64,000 nt of DNA, taken from contig CM046853.1 of the NCBI GenBank assembly GCA_025617745.1, forward strand, positions 10,742,974 through 10,806,973. Reading direction: 5' to 3'. Source of the DNA: Heliocidaris erythrogramma (taxonomy: Eukaryota > Echinodermata > Echinoidea > Camarodonta > Echinometridae). The first letter of the stretch is position 1. Each line of letters starts with the position of its first letter. The notes below the pieces were generated by a model. The model searched no databases, had not been told where the DNA came from, and worked only from the letters and a program-made list of their open reading frames with translations. The translations under genes were made by a program, and so were the position numbers. This document shows positions 1 through 13,664 of this stretch, piece after piece.

Positions 1-794
1 GAAATAACTGCTTTTCAAGAAATATTCTTTTTGGAAGTCATCCAGGAAGTGCCTCTGGCTCCAATAATCAGAATTTTGTTAAAGGCAAGAAAACAGAAAT
101 GTTGAATTTGACACAATCAAATAATTATTTACTAAATATGTGGGACATCTACCCTTCTTTTTGAGTGCCTACTGCAGCAACAGAAGAACCTAACACGATG
201 TGGGTAAGAGGGCTCACCATAGAGCATATGCCTTCTAACCCTCTAGCAAAAGAGAACGTATGATAAGGGGAAAGAGCTGATTGGAAGACTGGGTGCAAAT
301 AGGAAAGGAATGCATTAACTTTAAATGAAAGAACTAAGCTACCTAATCCAATCACTTGTGATCCTGAAGAAAAAAAAGACTTGTATAATTTTTTTTCCTC
401 AAGGGTGACTATAATGTTTAACAAACAACTCCTGCAGAAAGTTTTCTAAAGATAAAATGTTTTGGGGGTGTGCCTCATGTACATGCCTGCTGTAGGAAGA
501 GGAAGCATAGGATACTTTGGAAGTAGACTGTCGAGTTTATGATTTTCAAGTAGTTGTATAACATTGTTTTTAAGCAATGGTAAGATCAATATGCATTGAC
601 ACACAAGCTACAGGTTTCAAATTATTTTTCTTAATAATTTAATGTTGGGTCAACCCGGAACAGTGCAATAAAACAGAACATTTTGTCTGCTAAGAACCAA
701 AGTGTGGAATGAAAGTAATACCAGTGAACAACTTTTTGGCTCTCATTTTACAAATTGAATGCCACACCATGTATATTGTAATACCCACAATGTG
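1..794. other. Sequence downstream of ORC5, nothing recognised
   Basis: AT-rich sequence without a coding segment or repeat I recognise. A 91-codon open frame on the minus strand (149-424) has no family signature and I treat it as chance. Confidence 0.4.
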
Positions 795-1553
795 TTTATT
801 GTAAAATGTCATTGTTTCATGTTCAGAGGTGCCGTTTATTCTTGATTATTGCTAATGAACTAAATTCATCACTACTTTCTTAAACTATTGACCTATGAAT
901 AACAACTTGTTTCTGAGATATTACCTCAAACCATTTTCAGATTACACATCATAAATATCAAAAATCTTTTTGATTAGACACATATCAATGTAATGCATTC
1001 TAATTTCATAATTACCAAAAAGAACCAAGGACTTATGGGATTTCAGACTTCAGTATACCAGCTTATGGTAAAAAAAAATTCCAAGTAAAAGTAATACTTG
1101 ACCTGAAGCATTTTATCTTGCTTAAAATAAATCTTAAAATCAAAATAACTTTTAACCTTTTTGTAAACAGGAGGTAGTAGCAAGTTGGGGGGTTTTTTAA
1201 CTGCTTTTCACCTTTTCCTTCTCTCCTTTTCCTATGGGGCACCATCATTAAATGTACTTTCCTGTATAGAAAGGCACTTGGAATATATATAAAATATATA
1301 CATGTACCTTTCTGGGAATGTGTTTAACTTTACAAATGAGAATATCATTCGAATATCAAAATGAATATAACTTTTCATGAATAGAAACATGAACAATCGG
1401 CATAATATGACATGCAACTGTTGGCAGTTGCCATTTTTTCCATCATGAGAAGTTTGGTACTGCATTCTTGTCAGACATCCATTTTGCACCCATACACACT
1501 ACCATCATAGGTACACAGACTCACTTATACCATGGAAGGTAAGGGGTGCTCTT
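795..1553 (-). other. Probable ORC5 3' UTR with candidate poly(A) signals
   Basis: After the ORC5 stop no further open frame resembles a known protein. Read on the minus strand, the first AATAAA hexamers are at 840-835 and 800-795, which would give a 3' UTR of about 720-760 nt. The 3' end is inferred from the hexamers only. Confidence 0.35.
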
Positions 1554-4500
1554 TCAGACAAAGTCATAAAGGTATCTGATGATGTCAAAGTTCACCGTCC
1601 TGAAGAAAGAAAGACAGAGAAAATGAAAATATATATCAAGTCCTGCTCAAAATAATGCTAAAGGAAAATAAAGGTAATAGTACATACAGTATCATAAGGG
1701 GGTTGTGTGCTGATTAAGGTAATTTCCTTGTGAACATACCATTAACTATTTATTGTCTGTCTACCACCTATTGAAAGGGATCTCGAAAGATGGAAGCAAG
1801 TGTGATGATAAAAAAGAGTTGGATCTACATACCACCAACTGAAAGTAAATGTTTGTTCCCGCTTATGATACTGTATGTACAATACTAGACAATTTCACAA
1901 CTTGTATATACCAAATTATAGATATTATCATTCTAGACGAACCATACGTTATGCTGGACCTCTTTTATGGAATACTTTGCCTAACAATTTAAAGTGTACC
2001 AATAATCTTAACTTATTTTAAAAAAGATACAATTCATCTTTTAAGTCAATAGCTTGCTTTGTCCTCTTGCCTTTTGCACCGTTTTAGTGTATGTCTTCTG
2101 TCTGTTTTTTTCTATGTAATGTGACGTCTGTTTTATTTACAACTATGAATTTAATCTTGTTTTGGGGATTAACCTTTGAAAGGCTGCTTTCAGCCTATGT
2201 TGATTCCTCCACTCTGTAAATACATTTTACTTATAGTTTCTGGTTTTTTACATTTGTACATTATCTTATGCCTGTATGCGTTGATGTATGTAACTTGATT
2301 TTTATCAGACTTGTGGAAATAAATTGAATTGAAAAAAAAAAAAATTGAAAAAAGATATATTTCAAATCATTCAAACATCACATATAGTACATTATGTTGT
2401 AGAATGGTCCTTTTTTTCAGATTATGTTTACTCTCAATACATAAGCTTTCAAGTAGTACAAATGTTGTTTCTATTCAAAACTTGTTATCTTATCTTTACT
2501 AATAGGAAAGCAAAATCTCAATGACACATACCTGGCAATTGACCTGATAAAGTCTACAGACACTATGCATTTGTACTTGGGAACATCTAACTGATCATCA
2601 TGCCCAACATGGGATAAGAGCTGTAAGGTTACTAAGGAGGAGATCTATAAAGAAAAGACCAAAAAAAATGACAATCATTTCTGAAAAGAAAATATCGCAA
2701 GTCGAGGTGTCATCATTTTAGAATAATACACCAGTCTTGCTTACTTTCCACTTTTTATGTCCATTGTCAAGGACTTTCAGAATTAGTTTTCATCACAAAT
2801 TTCTAAATAAAAGAATTACATATTTTAAACAAATACAGAAAGAAAGTTAAGCATAAATGTGACTCCCCAAATTAATTCATAAACTGATTATATTTTCTCT
2901 CATGAATTTAAGTTACTAAACATGCAAAAAAAATTATTGATGTAATAAAAATTTATGGATTCTTAACCGATACAAAGACCTAGAAATATGATGGAACCCA
3001 TCATCCCCTGGAGACAAGTCAATACTAGTTCTTTACCTGCGAGAAGATGTTTGCAGATGGTGCAACTCTTGCATCTACAACACTGTAGAAGATAGCCATA
3101 AGCCTGTCTAGAGGGAATGCCTTGGGACCTAGAAGCTGATTGCTGGTCTGAAATCATATGATGACAGATGGATCAACATTTTAAAAAAAAAGTCACACAA
3201 TCACTACTCTAGCACAAATATCAGGTGAATAATTTAAAGTATATTTATATGACAAGCAACAATGTACAATCATTTTGTTCTCTTTCATATTTTGCCATTT
3301 CCACTGATTCCCCAAGATGCTTAGTGCAAAATCATCTCTTACATACAAATGCAAACTGAGCTTTGGAATTCTGATTTTTTTTTAATCATAAATAATAAAT
3401 TTGCATATCAAATTACATGGTTAAATTCTGTACGATGGATTTCACATGTCAGTTTTTCGATTCTGGAAATGGACTGTCCATATCCCTTCCCCTTCTCACT
3501 GGCTGCGAACAATAATCCAATAAACACGTAATCACCTCCTTCTTCTTGGACATCTTGGCACTCTTCTTGATTTTGCCATGATGCTTTGCAAAGAATCGCC
3601 GGTCAGTTCTGGCAGGGTTGTATGAAGCAAGGTAGGCAGCTATTAGAAGGAACTTGGAGTAGAATGGCAGCTCTACATGAGCTCTAGCAGACAGCATTGT
3701 TGGAAGGTTGGTCTGACCTGAAACTTCCTGTTGGTATTTCTCCCACTGTGCACTGAGGAGATTCACAAATTATAGATAACTCAATGTACTATTACAGTCA
3801 CCTCCCCATATGAAACAAGTACTTGTAGTCATCACTATTTTCAAAAGAAATAATTATATAGTCAAGCAGTTTTTGTTTACTTCAGATCTCAAAAACTGCA
3901 TGATGCTGAATGACTGTGGTGAATTATAGACAAACAGTGAAATCTGTCTATAATTATAAAGACCACTTAAGGGAGACAGGAAAAGTGGTCTTTATGAGCA
4001 GGTGGTCTTTATGGACAGGTTCCTTTAATACACATTTCAATGAGAAACGTTGTTCAAGGGAAACAAAAATTGTGGTCTTTATTAAGCCTGAGTCGAATCG
4101 ATTGGTTAGCCGGTGTTCGATCGAAGACATCGAATCCAGATTTCGTTTTGGCAAACCGGTGCATCAATTTTGTAGTCCGCCAGATTTTTGACTACCGTAG
4201 CCACCATGAAAAAAAGCAAATAAAAAAAGAAACTCCGTAACATACAGCATAATACTAGCAGAGAACGTGAAGGCGACTTCAAACTGTTGGCTAACTTTCG
4301 CTAATTCGCTCGCGGAGGACGTCCCGCTTTACCTGTGCTTTCTCTATGGAAAAATCGTTTTGTCGTTACGAACTGAAGTTTACGATAATATTCTTGCACT
4401 CTCTCTGCATTGTCAATTTGACAATTGTATAATTGAACATGATAAATACGGGCATGAGTACAAGTGTTCCTACTTAATTTGCAATAACTAATATCACACT

Positions 4501-7500
4501 CTCATCAAATTGGCAATTACTTCTTGGAAATGATCTGAAGCTGAATGAAGTCGAGTCATGAGCTATGAGCGACGAAAAGTTTATTTCGTATTGTTTTGTT
4601 GGTTTTTTTGCATCGAACAAACGTGTTCCATTCAGCTCTCCAAAGACAAAGTAAGATTATTAATTCTTTGAATTTGAATCATTGTCGGATGTGTCGACAA
4701 TGAGCATCGCTTCGTGCGACACTAGAGTGATATTTTGGCTAGCCATACGGACTAGAAACTTAAGATTTTGGCTCGTCCGCTGTGATTTTTACTAGCCATT
4801 GGCTAGCGGGCTATCGTTAATGTCGAGCAGCGAGAGCCCATACATATGCCCGCGATGCCAGCGGACCGGTCACCGGTGCATGGTGCATGCACTGCGTGCA
4901 ACTCTGTTTTCACCGGCCATCATTTATCGATGCACCGGTATTCGATCGAATCAAAGCCGTCGAATCCCGGATTATGAAATATTCGATATGACTCAGGCTT
5001 AGTCTTTATAGACAGGTGGTCTCTCTATACAGGTGAGTCGCTAAAGCAGGAATGACTATACATTCTTTGGGTATTCTTAGAAGTTAAATTAATGCAGAGT
5101 TGGTAAAAGTTGAGGGGTGAAAATAAGTAGGGGGGTTGGTAGGATTTTTTACCTTGACACTTCCCTGAGGTAGATGGTTTGGAGGGCTTTCTTGAGATGA
5201 GGTTCAATATTCCTCCAGAGCTTGTGTGCATCATCCACACTAGCTTCTCCTTTGGTGATGGGTTCAATGTACTTTGGAAAGTTGAGTTGGGCCTGGGGTG
5301 AAAGACCAACAATCATTCAAATATATGTCTTGAAAGAGTTCTTTAACATATTTATTATTATTACTATTCACAAGATCTGCTTTTCTTACTGACAGTCTTC
5401 TCCGCATAACAGAAAATGCTTCTTTAGATTGTATTAAATGTTTATATTTCCTATAAAATAGAAATGGGGGAATATTCATCATTATCAAGGAAATGGATCA
5501 ATCATATTTTAAATGTAAGTAGAGCTGTATCTTTGTCCTTTGTAATATCACAATGAAGTTGCAAAACTCTAATGATGTGCTTTTGGAATCTTCATTCTAT
5601 GTAGCATTCAATGTTATTGTCTTATTGCAAAAAGAACGACAATCAACTGCCACTTAGAATCAATCAGAACTAAAACTGTCCAGCAGGATCAAACAACTAA
5701 TAGAATCATAACTGAAACATTTATCCTCATTCATTTATATATGGCAGAGATATCAACTATAATATAATTCAACCCCAATGAAATCCTTGTAAGATAATGA
5801 TTTCAAAACTCACCAAGTGTCTGATTTCATTGAGATCCCTGCAAGCCATGTAGAAGATGCTAAGAAGAAGGTTTACATAGGAGGCATAGAGGGTACACTT
5901 GTAGCCCTCTGGAGGATCAGATGCAATGATCTCCAAGATTTCACCTGCAACATCAAATGCATTGAAACATTTTTAAATGAAACTGATAAGAAGTCCTGTA
6001 GGATACCATTGATGAGGATGGCTTCTTGTATAGCGCCTGTATCCGTCATACGAGGATTAGAAGAGATTAGTAACAAAGTGTTCCAGACAGGAACCTGCTT
6101 TATCTACACAATATTGAATCTGCTGTCTTTAATATGGACTAATCCCCAATCTATGCACTGTCCTGAAACAACACATTCAGTAATTCAACAATGTCAGTAT
6201 CAAGTTCATCAAAGTCAAAAGCACAAAGCACAAGAATGAACAGTGTTGAAAATGAACAAATTCAACCATCAGGAAATCCTATAATCTTCTGCAATCTAAT
6301 TGTCTCCAAGATAATTCATATTTCACACAGAATAAAGAAGAATATCCAACATATCTAGATTCATTCTAAATAATAAGCCCTACTACAAAGGCAGGAATAA
6401 CTTGGCTCCAGTGAACTACAAGCCTAAAAACATCATCAAACACGTTGAAGATCATAATGCTTTGACTGGCTTTAGGTCATAGAGATCCTGATTCCTCTTT
6501 TCTGCTTTCTCTTTGTATATATAGTGTAAATAAACTTCTCTCTTTTTTTAAATCAAAGAACTAATCCATGAGATATGATTAATATAGGCTTACACCTAAG
6601 TGTTACAACTACTCAAGCTTAATAAGCTTATGTTGCAGCACCTTTGTGTGTTCAATATGTATACTCTGGCACTGTGTACTCTATTTTGTATCTGCTGTAT
6701 CTGTATTATGACATTATGAACATGCACAAATAAATAAATACAACACCTGTGATGCCCTCTTCCACCCCTTAGATAGTGGATGCATTTCTACTAGACTTCA
6801 CAGAAGTCTTTTACACCATGGACTGCTAAGAACAATCCATCATCCAAGGATCAAAACCTATGTCACACGCACAAATAACCTCAGGCATCCCACAGGGAAC
6901 AGTTCTTGGACCACTCCTCTTCCTTCCATACACAAATGACAATGCATCTGGAATTAGGTATAAGGATGTCTCTACACTACCATGAGATCCACAGCCCATC
7001 AGATGGTGAAGTCTTCCTGAAAGATCTCTAGCCCCCGAAAAAGTAGGCAGGCACATTGTAAAATGTCATACAAACTACCAAGTGCTACATAATACACACT
7101 TCACCAAAACATGTACCATTACACCCACTTTATACATACTTCATCATGGGTAATATTTATTCAAAGTCCTGCAACATAAGTCCTTAAGAATAACTGTTTG
7201 GAACAGTCACATTATCAAAAGCATTAAGGAAATAAGCAGTACACTGGGATGTTCATGTCATAACAATAACATAGCCCCACAAGATTGTTAGCATTCTAGC
7301 TTTTTAGGCCAAGTAAAATTGATTCCTAGTTTCTTGTCCAGATTTTTCAAAATTGAGGAGGAGGGGGTACCATGTTATTTGATATTTCATATTTTTCCAA
7401 GATGGCTGCCGCACGTACAAATGCTATTTGGCACAGCTTCCCATTATATTTATATTCTTCTGGGGTGCCTTTAAACCCCCAAATTTTGGTGGTTTAATTG

Positions 7501-9929
7501 TTTTTTTTACAAAAATATCAAGAATACATGTAGTTCGGTCATATGGCTCTATATGAGAGCCACACAACCAGAAACTCACAAGAAAAGTCATATTCATCTA
7601 AAGAAGAGCTGCCCATTTTATTAGCATCATCAACTATGACAACAGTAACTCAATAAAAATACTCTGTGACATCAAAGTTCCTACCCTGGAAAAAAAATGC
7701 ATCACACCCATACCTATATCCATGTGCAAAATTATCCACAGTCTTGTAAATCAGCCCTTTGAAAGACAGACCCTACCAGTCATTGGAAACACCACAAGAT
7801 AAATGCTACATAACTACAGAAATAACCACCACTGTCACACATTCCTCTGGAGAACAAAGTCACTATAACACTAGATTGTCCTAACATATGCTGGAACAAA
7901 CAAAGCTGACCCAAAATGAACCATTAAAGATCACTTTGAGTAATGCCCCTTCCTCTACGACCTACTAATCACAGTTAAATGATGCTCTACCAAAGCTGAT
8001 CAACGGAACCTATAATTTCACAAGAATTCATTAACTTCATTTCAGAGAAAATTGTGGCTTAACATATTTTGATTTTTACTGGTGAAGGCAAGCCTAATCC
8101 AGTGGGACAGACATTCACACAAAAAGAATACACTGAATGCATACTTAGGATCATGCTTATGAATACAAATAATGAATTCTCAATAATTCTAATATGCGAT
8201 AAACATCAGGATATATTTTGTCTTATATTATATGCTGTATTTCTTTATGTTGTCCTTCTAAAGATTGTTATTACTAATGTTTTTCTTCATAAGTTGTTTG
8301 TTTAAGTTTATCCTTAAGTTTGTTAAGAGCCTAGAAACAACATGTAAATTATCACTATATAAATGTTAATTATTTTTTTATTATTATGCTTACTCTTCGT
8401 ATAGTCAGGGAAGTTTATGATGACTGGTTCACAATAGCCTGTACCACATCTGAACTTCTCCCATACTATCTGGCTCAGCATGATGACACACACATTACAC
8501 TGGGATAGCTCAGACAGACGTAGAAAGGTTGGTAGGATGTGCCCTTCCATGAATCTTAGTCTCTCTGCTTTATCTAGAACCTGTTTGCAAAGAAAATACC
8601 ATATGGAGATAATTCAAGCCATCTGTAAACACCATATATACCATTAAAAATACTGACAAAGTAACCAACCCTTGTTTAAAGTAAAAAAGAATTCTGTTAG
8701 ATAGCTACATAGTGTCAAAATTAAAACAGTACTGTAAAGGAAGAGTATATGCAAATCAAAACTCCTACTATGCCATGCACTGCCTTCACAATAACCTTTC
8801 AGTTTTTCAGTCTTTTCACATTGTAACTATTGAGAAAAAGAAATCACCTTATGTAGATAGACTACAGTTATATAATCCAATCAGTAAATACAATCAGCGA
8901 ATTTGGAACACATAGTGTTAATAAAAAACAAGTTCAATTTTGCAAATGCAAATAAAATTGATTCTACCTATTCCCACCCCCCCCCCCCCCAATTTCATTC
9001 ATGAGCTCGATTTTGATTAACAGAAGTAACTATTTATGGCACTAATCAAATGCAATCTTTGTATCACTTACAATATACATTGTCTCCGCGATCCTTTTCT
9101 CCTGGACCACTCCTCTGAGCAGCCGTACAAAGTCACTGGCATTATCACACCTGGCAAACTGGGTGTAGCCATTCTCTGGACTAGGTCCAGCATCAGCTAC
9201 CTGATTGAGAATCTCTTCAAAGAGCTGCTTCTGACTCTGCCATTCAACACAGTTCACAATAGCTCTTGGGGCAGAGACTGACTCCAACACAGACTGGACA
9301 ACAGCAGACTTTCCAGTTGCTGAATGGCCATAGACAAAGACAGCTGGACAGGTAGCATGGTCGGGCTGCATAGTGAACGATAACAAAACAAAGTGTGAAG
9401 TAGTGCAAACAATACTAGATAATTCTTTTTAAAATTAGTGTCAAGGTCTTTATTATATATTACATCAAATTGAACTAATTCAACTCCTTCACGATTTCTT
9501 AACCCCAAAAAGCTCAGCAATAGAACAATTTAAAATGTAGAATATTTTGATAAAGGTAAATTGGAAAAAAAAAATTCAATATATTTTCAATAATTTACAT
9601 GTCATACCATTGTGTTTAAGAGCTTTACCAGTATATTATCATTACTCTACTCAAAACTCATGCACTCAAAATATGTGTGGATCATCTCCATTATGATATG
9701 GTCATCTTGGGGCACAAGGCAAATCAATTTCTCTCTTTGGTAGGAAGTGGCAAATATAGATAAATGTTGAGAAACTGTAATTACAAGTTATATAATGTAG
9801 CACTGCACATACCTGGCCTGTAAGTGATAGTAGCAATGCAATCTGCTTCCCTCGGCATGGCAATTGCTCTTCTAGTTCCTCAGCAAGAACCTTTGCATCA
9901 ACACACCTGGCTTTTCTCCTTGGTGCCAT
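1554..9929 (-). CDS. ORC5: Origin recognition complex subunit 5, complete nine-exon coding region
   Basis: ORC5 is an AAA+-like subunit of the nuclear six-protein complex that marks replication origins and helps load the MCM helicase. Coding exons in transcription order are 9929-9813, 9365-9072, 8580-8394, 5944-5814, 5292-5153, 3752-3536, 3147-3037, 2644-2532 and 1599-1554. All junctions are GT/AG and the lengths sum to 1356 nt (451 residues; human about 435). Walker A is GHSATGKS at residues 52-59 and a Walker-B-like VLDKAE lies at about 138-143. [17 protein letters not shown] and HHGKIKK match the conserved ORC5 core and C-terminal domain, and the protein ends in RYLYDFV. The start MAPRRK was chosen because an acceptor-like TTATTCTTCAG lies just before it, so the upstream in-frame ATG at 9950 is probably intronic. 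The order of conserved blocks follows human ORC5 without gaps. Introns carry LINE and MITE relics; no exon is interrupted. Confidence 0.95.
1915..2345 (+). mobile_element. 3' end of a CR1/Jockey-like LINE in ORC5 intron 8
   Basis: Plus-strand translation near 1930-2000 reads [15 protein letters not shown], the typical C-terminal block of CR1/Jockey-type non-LTR retrotransposons (GPLLWNxLP). It is followed by an AT-rich 3' UTR and a tail at 2320-2350 (AATAAATTGAATTG then poly-A). The copy is 5'-truncated to its last few hundred bases and lies antisense to ORC5, between coding exons 8 and 9. Confidence 0.7.
3945..5040. repeat. GTGGTCTTTAT-motif repeat, split by an insertion
   Basis: The phrase GTGGTCTTTATxxxCAGGT recurs several times around 3960-4085 and again at 5002-5035, on both sides of the 4085-4999 element. 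The flanks look like one small repeat of ORC5 intron 5 that was split by that insertion. The family is not identified. Confidence 0.5.
4085..4999. mobile_element. TA-flanked inverted-repeat element (MITE-1), intact copy
   Basis: The ends are inverted repeats, AGCCTGAGTC at 4085 and GACTCAGGCT ending at 4999, with TA on both sides, the signature of Tc1/mariner-type insertions. Subterminal sequence is also loosely inverted (CCGGTGTTCGATCGAA near the left end, CCGGTATTCGATCGAA near the right). It is 915 bp with no transposase frame, so non-autonomous. A second copy in opposite orientation is at 12881-14816. It lies in ORC5 intron 5. Confidence 0.75.
6740..8010 (+). mobile_element. Degraded LINE (reverse transcriptase relic) in ORC5 intron 3
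   Basis: Plus-strand fragments match the RT of CR1/Jockey-like LINEs: [15 protein letters not shown] at about 6775 (usual xxAIFLDFSKAFDTV), then [20 protein letters not shown] at about 6880-6940. Later pieces read [16 protein letters not shown] (about 7200) and LEKKMHH (about 7690). Several frame changes and stops separate them. Sequence at 7300-7560 without RT similarity may be a secondary insertion. The relic is antisense to ORC5, within the 2.4-kb intron between coding exons 3 and 4. Confidence 0.75.
8978..8992. repeat. Poly-C tract in ORC5 intron 2
   Basis: An uninterrupted C run of about 14-15 bases between TTCCCA and AATTTC. Its length is uncertain because such runs are often misassembled. 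Confidence 0.7.
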
Positions 9930-10700
9930 TCCTTCTGAAGAATAAGACACAAGATTTATTGAAACGTCTAAACTAAATAGGTATTGAACGAATAATCATT
10001 CAGCTCCATGTAGAACCTGGACTAGGTCAATGTCACCCACACTCGTACCACAGATTTTGTTGTTAAGCAAGGGCACCCAGCCGCAACTATTGAGGTGTAC
10101 ATGTATTCATGCAACATTCAAAGCTCATATTTTGAATATAGTATGGCAGCATGAAACATACAGAGCAAAATATTTTTCAATATGGCACGAAAAAGACACA
10201 TGATAACAAAGCTTTTCGACCAGCACTCATCAGGTTATCACGCAGGTATGTAACAAACAGTTACTCAAAATCAACTATATACTTGATGAACCCGGACGCC
10301 GTAATTTCAGAACAATTGCAAAGCTTGGACGAACTCCTTTCGTCTACACAAAAGGGGTTCTTGCGATTGAATGTAGGCGGCTTCCAGAAAGCGTAAATGC
10401 GCTACGCTTAGCTTTGTCCGCAAGCTGGATTGTTCAGCAAATGGAGACCAATAAAATATTTTTTGGTAATTGGTTTACTTTAATTCTGGCTCAATCTTTC
10501 TCTATATTAGACAGAATGTTTTGTCTCGGAGTCTTGTAACATTTTTTTTTTGCCTTTCTTGGTCTCTTCTCAAGGAGAAAAATTTGGCGAAAACAGTACT
10601 AGTCTCAGCGAAGCATCTCATCCTCCCCTCCACCTCCTCCTTCTTCTCTTTTTTTTCTTCTTCTTCTTCTTATAACGACCATCTACACACAACTTGAGTG
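9930..10700. other. ORC5 upstream region, possible 5' UTR exon and promoter
   Basis: Immediately 5' of the ORC5 start codon (minus strand) is a pyrimidine-rich acceptor-like TTATTCTTCAG, so transcription probably begins further upstream with a non-coding exon; I could not place its donor. On the plus strand 10181-10246 offers an open stretch (MARKRHMITKLF...) followed by a consensus donor CGCAG|GTATGT. No downstream exon was found, so no gene is called. A CTT/TTC-rich tract occupies 10620-10670. Confidence 0.3.
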
Positions 10701-10856
10701 CTGTAACTCCAAGAAGCTCTGCCGCCATCTTCCCCAAATTTTACGTGCTAGGGCACCAAGATCTTGGCAATGAAAAACTAAGCTACCCATGCACTGATTG
10801 GGAGTTCCAATAGAGTTACATGCGTATGGCCTAATAGTCAGCAGAGGGAGGCTCAC

Positions 10857-11215
10857 AGCCAATATGGGAGACTGTTTCCTATTTGGGAGACTGTCACCCA
10901 ATTTGGAGACTTAGCTCGTCTTGTCTTGTCTTGTCTTGCCAAAGACGCCCAGAATCTATGTGTTGATTATGGCACTCTCTCATAGTCATAGTTACTGCAT
11001 AGAGAAACAGTCTCCCAAATACTAGTACTGAAATACATGTAGGAAACAGTCTCCCATATTGGCCATGCGCCTCTTACTACTGCAAACAAAGTTAGACTCT
11101 ACTAAGTACAGCCGCAACTCGCAAGCGTTGAAGCTTTCGCATAGTCATACTGCATATCGAGTCTAGAGAGACAGTCTCCCAAATACTGAGTCTCCCATAT
11201 TGGGCGTGCACCTCT
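10857..11215. repeat. Composite inverted repeat of GGGAGACTG motifs
   Basis: GCCAATATGGGAGACTGTTT at about 10857 is mirrored by AAACAGTCTCCCATATTGGC at about 11042-11065. An inner pair (TATTTGGGAGACTG and CAGTCTCCCAAATA) is also inverted. A third block at 11170-11215 repeats CAGTCTCCCAAATACTGAG and CTCCCATATTGG. A (CTTGT)n microsatellite lies at about 10917-10938. This is a MITE-like palindromic structure of unknown family. Confidence 0.55.
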
Positions 11216-11947
11216 TAGTCTTACTACTACTAACAAAGTTAGACTCTAAGGCTATATCGTGGAATAAGTCTCCGAACTCTACTACTAAGTACAGCGGCAG
11301 CTCGCAAGAGTCTGTAACAAGCAGTGCAGCACATGACAGAGGTCTTGCATGTCCTCACTCCAAGAAAAAAAATTTTCATGAAAATTACTAACTATATACT
11401 GCACTGTTGCAAAGCAACAGCGCTGTACGAGCTGCCCATTCTCTACCGTTGCGAACCACGACTACAAAAGTGCGACTACATGCTTTTCGCTGAAATTACA
11501 CATACCGGTATTTTTCATCTAAAATTTAAACTAAATAAAACTTCAACTATTGATTGCATCCATTAAGTTAAATTTTGTTAACCAACTTACAACTTAACAA
11601 AAACGATGTTTTATTGTGTCATCTGCCCACAGTCGAATGGCAGAACGTAATCGCGCTGCACTTTTTGAAAGGTCACACCCGTGCCTAACTATACACAGTG
11701 CTGTCGCAAAGCGGTACCACGATGGACAGGTTTTGGCAGTCAAAAGTTGAAATTTTATACCCTGTGGCTGTGGACATTGCCTGATAGCTTACTGGGCATT
11801 GAACTTCAACAAATCCATCCAAGCAATCGATTTCATTTGAGTATAACGTAAAATTGGAAGTTTAACACACATTTTAAATCAATTTTGTACATTGTTTTTA
11901 GCAACATTGAGGGGTGTCGCAATGGTGTGGTTGGGCTAGAAAATTAC

Positions 11948-12210
11948 TAGACCAAAAATTCTGTCTCTTGTTCATTGGCCTCTAGAGACAGAAGCGATCT
12001 ACTGTGCAAACCGACAACACCGACTACACACTATACAATGGCTGCAAGATTTTCAAACGGAAAATACCTTGGACTCCGAATTACCTTAAAAAGAAGCATT
12101 ACCCAGTAAACGGATTACACAGTCATTGAGTCAAATTGGTAAGTTGAACAGATTCTTAGGATTCTTACTACTAGCAGTAGAGACTTACAGTAACAAATAT
12201 TAGGCCAAGG
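11948..12210 (+). mobile_element. Partial copy of the 9-bp-TSD MITE (Mutator-like)
   Basis: From TAGACCAAAAATTCTGTCTC at 11948 the sequence follows the left half of the complete element at 15970-16398, sharing CTGTGCAAACCGA, AAGATTTTCAAACGG and GTCAAATTGGTAAGTTGAAC. The right half is missing or unrecognisable. It is more diverged than the complete copy. Confidence 0.65.
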
Positions 12211-13664
12211 CTAATCAATTTAATCATAATGCAAGCGCTGCGGAACGTCTTGGAAAGTGGAGGGGTTCAATGGGGGGGGGGGGGCTGCGTGTATACCTCA
12301 TTTTTGCACTGCCATACGTTTGCACGTGTAATGCATGAGGAAAATGAATTTATTATAGACATTTTTCCACTACACGTGGCATAATTGCACTTGATACCTT
12401 CTGTCATCAAGATCCACCTCGATTCAGCGCATTCAACATGAAATGATATCCATCCGCCGGTGATTCGGTTAATCGCGCAAATGTTAAAAATCTTTGGGGG
12501 CATCAAGTGCAAGTAAATATAGAGAGACGAGCTTAGCTCTCAAACTAGCTTTAGCTATCAAGGTTAATTTTGTGTACAAACTTATGAAGGCTTGCGCGGC
12601 TAGAAATAGAAAAAGAGGGGAAAATGGGGTTAGTGGAATCAAACATCTGAATAACGAGGTTATTTCGAAAATGTTTGGGGGCATCAAGTGCAAGTAAATA
12701 TAGAGAGTTAAACAAGCTTTTAGCTATCAAAGTTAATTTTACCAACAAGGTTAATTTTGTGTACGAACTCATGAAGGCTTGCGCGGCTAGAAATAGAAAA
12801 AGAGGGGAAAATGGGGTTAGTGGAATGAAACATCTGAATAACGAGGTGAATATCGAAAAAGTTTTGGGGCATCAAATGTAAGCCTGAGTCATGAATATCG
12901 AATATTTCATAATCCGGGATTCGACGGCTTTGATTCAATCGAATACCGGTCCATCGATAAATGATGGGCGGTGAAAACAGAGTTGCACGCAGTGCACGCA
13001 GTGCATGCACCATGCACCGGTGACCGGTCCGCTGGCATCGCGGGCATATGTATGGGCTCTCGCTCCCAATGCCATGGCTAGTAAAAATCACAGCGGACGA
13101 GCCAAAATCTTAAGTTTCTAGTCCGTATGGCTAGCCAAAATATCACTCTAGTGTCGCACGAAGCGATGCTCATTGTCGACACACCCGACAATGATTCAAA
13201 TTCAAAGAATTTATAATCTTATTTGTCTTTGGAGAGCTGAATGGAACAATACGAAATAAACTTTTCGTCGCTCATGACTCGACTTCATTCAGCTTCAGAT
13301 CATTCAGAAGTAATTGCCAATTTGATGAGAGTGTGATATTAGTTATTGCGAATTAAGTAGGAACACTCGTACTCATGCCCGTACTTATCATGTTCAATTA
13401 TACAATTGTCAAATTGACAATGCAGAGAGAGTGCAAGAATATTATCGTAAACTTCAGTTCGTAACGACAAAACAATTCCATAGAGAAAGTACAGGTAAAG
13501 CGCGACGTCCTCCGCGAGCGAATTAGCGAAAGTTAGCCAACAGTTTGAAGTCGCCTTCACGTTCTCTGCTAGTATATACGTTATGTAGTATGTACGTTAC
13601 GGAGTTTCTTTTTTATTTTCTTTTTTCATGGTGGCTACGGTAGTCAAAAATCTGGCGGACTACA

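Noticed and set aside
5817-6239. 140-codon plus-strand frame
   Set aside because: Its first part is antisense to ORC5 exon 4; no family signature of its own.
10151-10396. 81-codon plus-strand frame upstream of ORC5
   Set aside because: No recognisable domain; only an isolated donor-like site supports an exon, so it is not called as a gene.
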